Positions 59,401-64,000 of a stretch of DNA of 64,000 bases are shown in pieces. The stretch is from Aporrectodea caliginosa (taxonomy: Eukaryota > Annelida > Clitellata > Crassiclitellata > Lumbricidae). The stretch is from positions 1,490,795 to 1,554,794 of the forward strand of contig JACEVL010000062.1 of NCBI GenBank assembly GCA_020284085.1. The letters are read 5' to 3'. The stretch's first letter is position 1, and each line of letters begins with the position of its first letter. The notes beneath the pieces were generated by a model, which worked only from the letters and a program-made list of their open reading frames with translations, had not been told where the DNA came from and ran no database searches. Made by a program: the position numbers and the translations under genes.

Positions 59401-60091
59401 ACGGCTAAAATATTAGACAATCCTATCAGGTAGTTATTCATACGTCCTTTCCTTTATCTGTGTCTTTAGTACCTGTATGCTTCAGTCCACTCGCATACCT
59501 CTGCAGTTAGGTATATTATCTTTCCCTATCTACCGGCCTCCATTGTTTCCAACGACCTTCTAACCCTCTTACATCGATTAACTCTCATGCCGGTAAGATA
59601 CTGAGCGAGAGTGAATGAGTGCATGAGTTAGCGAGAGTGAGTCAGGTAGTGAGGGAGCGAGTGAATGAATGAGTGAGTGAGTCGGTGAGTGGGTGGGTGG
59701 GTGGGTGGCTGACTGACTGACTGACTGACTGACTGACTGACTGACCGACTCTTCTGACACATTCTGACTGCCATGCTCTGCCTTATGGCAGAGAATGTTA
59801 GGACTTAGAGTCTTAGACACCCTGACGTCCACGTTCCTTGGCCCCACAATGGGCCCACAGCTGACCACGAGCTCTGAACCCATTAGCTTAAAGCTTGCCA
59901 ATACGTACCATTCGGTCTGTTGTATTTTAAGACCAAGATCTTCCATCGGTGCGTTCCACTACTCGACCTCCCGCGCGGAACAACGGACCACGTATGCAGA
60001 TGAATTCTACCAGAAGTCACAGCCACGAATGGAACCGATCCGCAGTGGAACAGCCACTGGAACCAGACGGAACAATCCACATCCGCTTGAG
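46221..60091 (+). CDS. Uncharacterised protein, four exons found, 3' end not located
   Basis: Exons 46221-46283, 49381-49594, 54935-55022 and 59932-60091 have good splice sites and compatible phases (0, 1, 2, 0). The first reads MATSAVGKRSCPEYYLDTDI. The second has LNLEFRKHLESFYSKATTAE and CLELLTALDISSA. The third has FNPYMTSHKREFTGHTPCD. The fourth has HYSTSRAEQRTTYADEFYQK, then IRSGTATGTRRNNPHPLE. About 175 residues are covered; a further exon is expected after the donor at 60092. I do not recognise the family by name. The basic, Tyr/His-rich, low-complexity style with motifs like SHKREFTGH and RRNNPHP is reminiscent of small ciliary or sperm-tail microtubule-associated proteins, but that is only an impression. 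Introns 1 and 2 carry a mariner and an intact DNA transposon. Confidence 0.6.
46425..46548. mobile_element. Small hAT-type MITE
   Basis: 124 bp with ends cagtagtgtagt (left) and cagtggtgtagt (right, reverse strand) and a perfect 8-bp duplication CTACAGAG (46417-46424, 46549-46556). It is in intron 1 of the uncharacterised gene, 141 bp after its first exon. It resembles the element at 61721. Confidence 0.8.
46890..47140 (+). repeat. tRNA-derived SINE, family S3
   Basis: Head gggcccgatagcgcattgga, B-like atcgagtcccg, body gatttatgtcttctgtcatt and ctggttgcggtttgtcaacc, with a short A-rich end. It is the best preserved copy of the family here. Confidence 0.75.
47440..48630 (+). repeat. Dispersed repeat F, split by the mariner element
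   Basis: Left half 47440-47540 (ggtcggttgctcgttaaata, gacacctttaaaact) and right half 48504-48630 (aatatcaacttcagtcaaaa, cgtgaacggctctggcagcc). Uninterrupted copies occur at 49170-49330, 55305-55560 and 56030-56200. The join predicted by them falls exactly at the TA flanking the mariner. Confidence 0.75.
47541..48503 (-). mobile_element. Degenerate mariner-type element with about 195-bp inverted repeats
   Basis: The ends caccgtgtctcaaaataaac are inverted, the similarity extends about 195 bp inward, and TA flanks both sides (47539-47540, 48504-48505). The minus-strand coding remnant reads FIEPGVKVNGAYYRDNLLAQ, a stop, then CQQDGAPAHRAR (second catalytic Asp) and PPNSPDLNPVDNSIW (third catalytic position). 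It ends FDQSIVDAAIGQWRRRL. This is a Tc1/mariner-family transposase. The N-terminal half and the first catalytic Asp are deleted, so it is non-functional. Confidence 0.88.
48680..48795 (-). repeat. Dispersed repeat E
   Basis: ccagtcccaagcctggatga, then ggaggagggcgactctaatg, then tatcacacagtgtcgttaaa: the reverse of the copy at 3765. Confidence 0.7.
48815..49130 (+). repeat. Repeat D copy, then (GGTTAT)n tail
   Basis: tctatagcgactgtatcatg, gcatttattgggcgatcgag and the tail gtgctatataaattgaca. At 49093-49118 ggttat hexamers end a second, unnamed fragment. Confidence 0.55.
49170..49330 (+). repeat. Dispersed repeat F after an AAT run
   Basis: (aat)n, then tatggtcggtcattcattaa, gacacctttaaaactggtgg and catcaacttcagtcagtag. 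It serves as an intact comparison for the copy split by the mariner. Confidence 0.7.
49668..50105 (+). repeat. SINE S1 head, repeat E (reverse), SINE S1 tail
   Basis: The S1 head with B box ggttcaaatcc is at about 49709. Reversed repeat E is at 49840-49960 (ccagtcccaagcctggatga). The S1 tail (gccaaggttaagaaaatgaa, gatggctgctcttcttg) is at 50010-50105. The order suggests repeat E landed inside an S1 copy. From 50105 to 50576 there is only an (ATC)n run at about 50430-50475. Confidence 0.6.
50583..54743 (+). mobile_element. Complete DNA transposon with perfect 33-bp inverted repeats
   Basis: The left arm 50583-50615 (ggctggaagcacaaaggtgc, then taagcgcactttt) is matched exactly in reverse at 54711-54743. 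ATCGAT flanks both sides (50577-50582, 54744-54749). Because ATCGAT is a palindrome, the target duplication could be read as ATCGAT or as TCGA with the element one base longer at each end. Identical ends and an open transposase suggest a recent, perhaps active, copy. It lies in intron 2 of the uncharacterised + strand gene, in the same orientation. Confidence 0.93.
50937..54018 (+). CDS. Transposase, three exons, intact (possibly Sola superfamily)
   Basis: Exons 50937-51027, 51369-51651 and 51987-54018 join in phases 1 and 2 into one frame of about 801 residues with no stop. The N-terminus MHKRVHRFSSAKALQMIMDL leads into an acidic, Pro/Ser-rich region, then a basic RKRKRNTQGWKRNV stretch and a Cys cluster CGGCEEGCRFKC that probably binds zinc. 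Further on are DQCSTCNSYRNA, FDLEAVLSTP, YYRRKLAVYNF, then FSDTCGGQNRNQF and HSYLDVDLMH. The spaced acidic residues in FDLEAV and FSDTCGGQNRN, with a later acidic site, fit a DDE/D-type nuclease fold. From memory this resembles Sola-type transposases, which make 4-bp target duplications, but I could not search. It presumably cuts and pastes this element using the inverted repeats and nearby copies of their core. Confidence 0.88.
54755..54830 (+). repeat. SINE S1 tail fragment
   Basis: ttgccttggttgagaaaatg and aagtcactagcactc match the S1 body. It begins right at the right target-site flank of the transposon, so the insertion was probably into or beside this SINE. Confidence 0.5.
55140..56200 (+). 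repeat. AAT microsatellites with repeat F and D copies
   Basis: (aat)n at 55160-55185, 55310-55362 and 55860-56010. Repeat F is at 55365-55560 and 56030-56200 (gacacctttaaaactgt, aagatgtc[g/a]ttaaacagt). Repeat D is at 55670-55850 (ctatagcgaccgtatggcc, cccgtgtacggactgtgcta). All lie within intron 3 of the uncharacterised gene. Confidence 0.7.
56408..56460. repeat. (TA)n microsatellite
   Basis: About 50 bases of nearly uninterrupted TA, capable of cruciform formation. Confidence 0.95.
56640..56735 (-). mobile_element. One terminus of a hAT-like MITE
   Basis: Reading the reverse strand, cagcggttttcaaacggtgg leads into a palindromic gtaccactagtggtac segment, a form common among hAT-related animal MITEs. 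I could not find the opposite end. From 56735 to 57795 I see AT-rich sequence with TA/TG-rich runs at 57290-57620 and no gene. Confidence 0.45.
57795..57915. repeat. Dispersed repeat G
   Basis: aaagatttatatagggcctc, gaataactattcagaagcgc and aaagaacgagagaccaaaga: the partner of 27245-27372. It is preceded by attgt pentamers. Confidence 0.7.
58503..58625 (+). repeat. SINE S1 head fragment
   Basis: ttagtctagtggttgggttg, B-like gggttcatatcc, and gatttctgtccactgcgcca. The tail is missing here. Confidence 0.6.
58650..58950 (-). pseudogene. CR1/L2-like LINE, ORF end
   Basis: The minus frame reads GKRAFSVSGPTFLNSLPVSV, then SLVSFRSRLKTYLFQIAY. This is the classical final segment of LINE reverse-transcriptase proteins (R-F-S-x-x-P-x-x-W/N-x-LP ... 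F-x-x-LKT-LF). It is only the last 60 or so residues, 5'-truncated. Confidence 0.75.
58990..59645 (+). repeat. S1 tail and 287-bp direct tandem duplication
   Basis: The block from ccgaggccaagaaaatgaag (59047) through gagtgaatgagtgcgcgagt recurs from ccgaggccaagaaaatgggt (59335) to about 59645. The two blocks are near-identical. Each begins with the S1 SINE tail, so the duplicated unit includes the SINE end and its flank. Confidence 0.8.
59650..59755. repeat. (GAGT)n, (GGTG)n and (GACT)n microsatellites
   Basis: Adjacent tetranucleotide runs, ending in about nine ctga units just upstream of exon 4 of the uncharacterised gene. Confidence 0.9.
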
Positions 60092-60104
60092 GTCAGTTCC
60101 GTTG

Positions 60105-60790
60105 TAACAGTGCCAAGATTTGGGCTAGTACCATACTTTGTGATACTACAAAACTTAATGCCACTAGAATACTTAGAGTTAGTAGCATGCTTAGTGGTAA
60201 TAGCATACTTTCTGCTGGCACATAACAATGGTAACATTGAACTGTCAGTACTTCCTTATGGAAACAGCATTCGTACAGGTACTGAAATTTGTGCTGGTAC
60301 CATACTTTATGCTAGTACTACACTTTGTCAGTACTGAACTTCGTTCTGTAACAGAATTCATGCCAGCACCAAAATTCACGACTGTACCAAAATTCATGAC
60401 AGTACCAAAATTCATGCCCGCATCACAATTCATGCCAGCACCAAAATTCATGACGGTACCAAAATTCATGCCAGCACCAAAATTCATGACGGTACCAAAA
60501 TTCATGACAGTACCAAAATTCATGCCCGCATCACAATTCATGCCAGCACCAAAATTCATGACGGTACCAAAATTCATGCCAGCACCAAAATTCACGACTG
60601 TACCAAAATTCATGACAGTACCAAAATTCATGCCCGCATCACAATTCATGCCAGCACCAAAATTCATGACGGTACCAAAATTCATGCCAGCACCAAAATT
60701 CACGACAGGAAAAAAATTCATGACATTACCAAAATTCACTACAGTACCAAAATATGTGCCATTGCTTAGATTTGTGCCTGTAAGAAATGT
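60105..60790. repeat. 18-bp minisatellite with 108-bp higher-order unit
   Basis: The core, 60355-60760, repeats aaaattcatgccagcacc and aaaattcatgacggtacc type 18-mers. A set of six such units recurs every 108 bp (atgcccgcatcacaattc at 60414, 60522 and 60630). Degenerate units extend back to about 60105. Because 18 and 108 are multiples of 3, both strands stay open for about 200 codons. This is a repeat effect and not evidence of a gene. Confidence 0.9.
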
Positions 60791-60799
60791 TTTCTGTTG

Positions 60800-61535
60800 C
60801 GAAATTTTGTGCCTACCGATGGTTTGATATGATAATGGTAATTGCAAATTTATATAGCGCCAGTTTAAGAGATACTAGTCAGAGGTAATTAGATTGACTG
60901 CAGCTTGTGATTCAGCTGATGTAAATTTATAATTGTGTTGCGTCTATTTTTGTTATCTCTGCGTCACATTAAACAATCGGACATGCGCAAACACAATCGA
61001 GGCAAAGAAAGTTCTTTTCAACTTCTGTCGGACGAGAGGCTGGAATGCATCCTTGCGTGCTCAAAGACAGTCGGCAGATGTCTGGGGAAATTATTTACCC
61101 ATAAGTTGGGCTTTGATTTTTTTATCCTGGCCATCCTCTGCTCTCCCCTACCGAGAATTGTTTGAACCCGAGTAAAACCTGACCCTTGAAGACCCCTTCG
61201 TTGATTGGATGGCCGTGAGCCCCAAGGGGAGAGGGTAGGAACCCATTATAAATCAGTGCCATCCTTTGTCAATTAGAGGGGCTGTCAGATCAACTTATAA
61301 AAATCGTTCTTGCCGTGTCCGAGTTGGGATGGGGGAAGGGGGTCATTCGGTAGTAAACCCTTCATACGCTGTTTGTGGTATGGCTGTTGGAAGCAGACAC
61401 TGTAGTGAACAAAGGTGTGGCCGGACAACAGATTTAAACGTGTCTCATCGCAAAGGACAGTCAGCGTGGCTCACTTATCTTTCTAAAACTTCCATCCACG
61501 CTTTACATTTTCCATAATATCTTTTTCCGCTCCAA
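60800..61535. other. Non-coding stretch
   Basis: A dispersed tail (atttatatagcgccagttta) lies at 60848-60890. Open frames at 60933-61175 and 61266-61517 lack recognisable motifs or splice support. The next exon of the upstream gene was looked for here and not found. Confidence 0.4.
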
Positions 61536-61539
61536 TTCT

Positions 61540-62035
61540 GCCGGAATTACGAAAGCTATGTCGCCCGTTTCAACTCTAGACACCATCCACCTTAGTCATC
61601 TGACTGCCTGCCTGCCTGGCCCCTATGGATCTTGACCTGGAACCGAGTTTGACCGTACATGCCTATCGATTTTATTTTGACTGAGCGCCTGTGAATAAGC
61701 TGGTTCCCACGACTTCGCCCCAGAGGCGAAAATCTGTACATTACTTTTTGGGGGGACAGATTTTTCGGGGGCAGGACTTTTGCGTTTTTGGAGGGACAGA
61801 TAGGCTTCAGTCAGATCTTTGGGGGGGACAGAGGGGAACTGCCCCCACCCCCATGATATACGCCACTGCTTCGCTCGTTTGAGCGCTGTAGAAATTCGAG
61901 ATTACTATTACGATTGCTATCTCTCCACAGGTCTCAAATTCTAAACACCAACCACCGTAGCCTTCTGACTATCTGCGTGCCTGACCCCTTAGATCTTGAC
62001 CTGGAACCGATTTTGACCCTGGCTGACATTGGTGT
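61540..62035 (+). mobile_element. Two CR1/L2-like LINE tails, the first interrupted by a MITE
   Basis: First copy: tctagacaccatccacctta, then tgcctatcgattttattttg and gaataagctggttccc, then a break at 61720, resuming gtttgagcgctgtagaaatt and ending attactattacga near 61915. Second copy: caggtctcaaattctaaaca to ggaaccgattttgaccc, about 61920-62030. Confidence 0.7.
61721..61868. mobile_element. 148-bp hAT-like MITE nested in a LINE tail
   Basis: Ends cagaggcg (left) and cagtggcg (right, reverse strand), G-rich interior. The flanks CTTCGCCC and CTTCGCTC form an 8-bp duplication with one mismatch. Removing it restores the family's gacttcgctc...gagcgctgtag order. Confidence 0.75.
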
Positions 62036-62149
62036 GGGGGCTGAAACAACCACACCGTGCCCTGACTCTTTTTTTAACAGAACAGTATATGGTTACAGCT
62101 GGGTTTTCGTTGCGTGTTTTCGTTGCGTTTATTAGTCTTGACAGTTTTA

Positions 62150-62430
62150 GTTTCAGTTATCGTCGATAGTTTAGTGGCTAGCGTGCTGGAATGTCAATTT
62201 GGAGGTCGGTGGTTCAAATCCCCGCCTGGGCAGAAATTTGATTCGAGATTTCTGCTCCACCTGCACCTTTTAGCCAACTCAGCTTTAACGTACAATGTCA
62301 GTGGGAGGATGAGACGGCGAGGAAGAGGATTGGCCACCCGCCCTCATATGCCGAGGCTAAGAAAATGAAGTCGCTAACACTTCATACCCATGGCTGCCTT
62401 AAGGCTTGCGTAAGGGACTGCTCTACTTCT
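62150..62430 (+). repeat. tRNA-derived SINE, family S1, best full-length copy
   Basis: A-box-like agtttagtggctagcg, perfect B box ggttcaaatcc (62211-62221), body gcagaaatttgattcgagat and tatgccgaggctaagaaaat, 3' end ttcatacccatggctgcctt followed by gactgctctacttctt. It serves as the reference for the family. Confidence 0.88.
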
Positions 62431-62589
62431 TCTATCGTTCATTTTGTAGCTTAACAAAATTCGGTTTAATGATAATTTCGTTATCATTTCTGGGTTGGTT
62501 AGTTTTCTTTTTCGCTCTAATTTTAACTAACTGAAAACCTTAAGTTTTCTTCGGCGAAGGTTTTCTGTTTCGCTTCCGTTAGCGAAAAC

Positions 62590-62720
62590 AAAGCCATACT
62601 TCTTCAGCGATTTTCGTTTTGACTGAGTGCTTTGTGAGTAATCTCGTTTCCACGACTTGGCTTTTATGGGCGCTGAAGAAAATCAGGAGATCTCGATAAC
62701 GATTAGGAAGACGTTAGAGT
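62590..62720 (+). mobile_element. CR1/L2-like LINE tail, short
   Basis: ttttcgttttgactgagtgc, cacgacttggcttttatggg and a terminal gataacgattagga. It is a truncated 3' end. Confidence 0.6.
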
Positions 62721-62744
62721 GCAAGAGAATAGTGTGGCTTAGAG

Positions 62745-63035
62745 ACAGATGCCTTTGTCTGTATGTCTGACTGTCTGTATGTCTTTGTGTCTGTCTGTCT
62801 TTTATCTGCCTGTCTGTCTATCTTTCTGTCTGTTTTTCTGTCTGTCTGTATGTCTATCTGTCTGTCTTTGTCTGTATGTCTATCTTTCTGTCTCTTTTTC
62901 TGTCTGTCTGTCTGTGTGTCTATCTGTCTGTGTTTGTCTGTCTGTGCCTGTCTGTCTGTATCTGTCTGTCTGTCTGTTTATTTATTTGTCTGTTTATTTA
63001 TTTGTCTGTTTATTTATCTGTCTGTCTGTCTATCT
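62745..63035. repeat. (TGTC)n microsatellite
   Basis: About 290 bases of tgtctgtctgtc with tatc and tttatt variants. The Cys/Leu/Ser-rich open frames are artefacts. Confidence 0.95.
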
Positions 63036-63345
63036 ACATTAATCGATGGCGCTGACCAATTATAAGTGAAGGACTTGCTCAATGCATCTGATGTCTGCCT
63101 GCCTGACCTCTCTGGATCTTGACCTGGAATCGATTCCACCCCTCCACCACCTATCGATTATGTTCTGACTCAGCGCCTGTGAATAAGCTGGTTCCCGCGA
63201 CTTCGCTTTTAGGGCGCTCTATAAATTTCTAGATTACGATTACGAAGGTCCCTACACAGTAACCGTCTCAGAGGAAGAGGCTCGAACCCTTACTCTCCGC
63301 TTTACAAGGCAAGCGCTCTTACCAATCGGGTACAGTGTCCCACGG
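63030..63345 (-). repeat. SINE S2 split by a LINE tail
   Basis: S2 in reverse: attaatcgatggcgctgacc and gtgaaggacttgctcaa stop at about 63082 and resume aaggtccctacacagtaacc at 63246, with the head ggcaagcgctcttaccaatc at 63311-63330. The intervening 63085-63245 is a + strand CR1/L2 tail ending attacgattacga. Confidence 0.8.
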
Positions 63346-63514
63346 TATTATGTCTACTGTGGGTCATATTATGGACGAAGTGTCTGTAAAGTGCAGCCCT
63401 TAGGGAGACCAGCTGGATCTACCAAGTCCCTCCTCCGTTGGCTGCTCACTTCCGGAACAAGACATCTGTCCTGCGATGGATAACTGGAGACAGTGGGAGA
63501 CGGTTGCGGAAGCA

Positions 63515-64000
63515 GAGTGAGGAGGGTACGGAGGCAGAGAAGGAGGGAAGGAGGAAGAGGAGGAGCAGGAGGAAGAGAAAGAGGAGGAGCAGGAGGAAGA
63601 GAGGAAGAGGAGGAGGATGGATGACAGGAGGAAGAAGAGGTGGATGACAGGAGGGAGAGGGAGTCTGAGGGACGAACAGGAAGCAGAATGAGGAGGGTAC
63701 GGAGGCAGAGAAGGAGGGAGGAGAGAGAGAGGAGGAGGAGGAGGAGGAAGAGGAGAAGAAGAGGAGGAGGAGGATGTTGTGGAGGGAAGAGATGGATGAC
63801 AGGAGGGAGAGGGAGTTTGAGGGACGAACAGGAAGCAGAATGAGGAGGGACGGAGGCAGAGAAGGAGGGAGGAGGAAGAGAGAGGAGGAGGAGGAGGAGG
63901 AGGAGGAGAAGGAAGAGGAAAGGAGCAGGAGAGGAGAAATAGATGGATGACAGGAGGGGAGAGGGAGGAGCAGGAAGCAGAATGAGGAGGGTACAGAGAA
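63515..64000. repeat. Purine-rich minisatellite with longer-range repeat
   Basis: Almost pure purine on the + strand (gaggaggaagag words). A larger unit of about 140-160 bp includes gatgacaggagggagaggga, gggacgaacaggaagcagaa and gtacggaggcagagaaggag. It continues to the window edge. The Arg/Glu-rich open frames are not genes. Confidence 0.9.

Noticed and set aside
60228..60847. Roughly 200-residue open frames on both strands (MPAPKFMTVPKF and its antisense)
   Set aside because: Produced by an 18-bp tandem repeat whose period is a multiple of three; no unique coding flank or homology.
60933..61175. Candidate last exon of the 46.2-kb gene
   Set aside because: Two overlapping frames are open but neither joins in phase with the donor at 60092 through a convincing acceptor, and no motif continues the protein.
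62150..62225. tRNA gene call from perfect A and B boxes (also at 17105, 24895, 40190)
   Set aside because: No cloverleaf acceptor stem, and the same body follows each copy; these are SINE heads.
62749..63065. Cys/Leu/Ser-rich open frames that look like membrane proteins
   Set aside because: Translation of a (TGTC)n microsatellite.

Overview
This window is animal nuclear DNA: AT-rich, intron-split genes with GT-AG splice sites, tRNA-derived SINEs, CR1/L2-like LINE tails, hAT, mariner and PIF/Harbinger-type DNA elements, and many microsatellites. The word TAGGCCTA recurs through the non-coding parts. Together with the gene content this suggests a marine invertebrate, possibly a non-vertebrate deuterostome, but the species cannot be fixed from the sequence.

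Layout. 1-24 kb is mostly repeats around one compact gene (7.18-7.91 kb, +) that resembles the HIF prolyl hydroxylase (EGLN/PHD) fold but has lost its iron-binding HxD. 24.1-31.4 kb (+) carries an eight-exon CARD-containing initiator-type caspase, with a truncated duplicate of one exon in an intron and the active-site pentapeptide QACRE in place of QACxG. 31.5-32.6 kb is a deleted hAT element with a perfect 8-bp target duplication. 34.9-44.6 kb (-) is ABHD18, an alpha/beta-hydrolase-like protein, reconstructed exon by exon. It has an apparent U12-type AT-AC intron, a 28-nt mini-exon, and two tandem 90-nt exons that look mutually exclusive. One long 3' exon contains a net reading-frame change.

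46.2-60.1 kb (+) is a four-exon gene of unknown function, possibly incomplete at its 3' end, starting 1.6 kb from ABHD18 in divergent orientation. Its first intron holds a decayed mariner with about 195-bp inverted repeats. Its second intron holds a 4.16-kb DNA transposon with perfect 33-bp inverted repeats and an apparently intact three-exon transposase of about 801 residues, possibly Sola-like. 60.1-64 kb is minisatellite, SINE/LINE remnants and purine-rich repeat.

The cellular genes do not form a pathway. The items most worth following are the ABHD18 alternative exon pair, its AT-AC intron, the PHD-like pseudoenzyme, the caspase active-site variant and the intact transposon.
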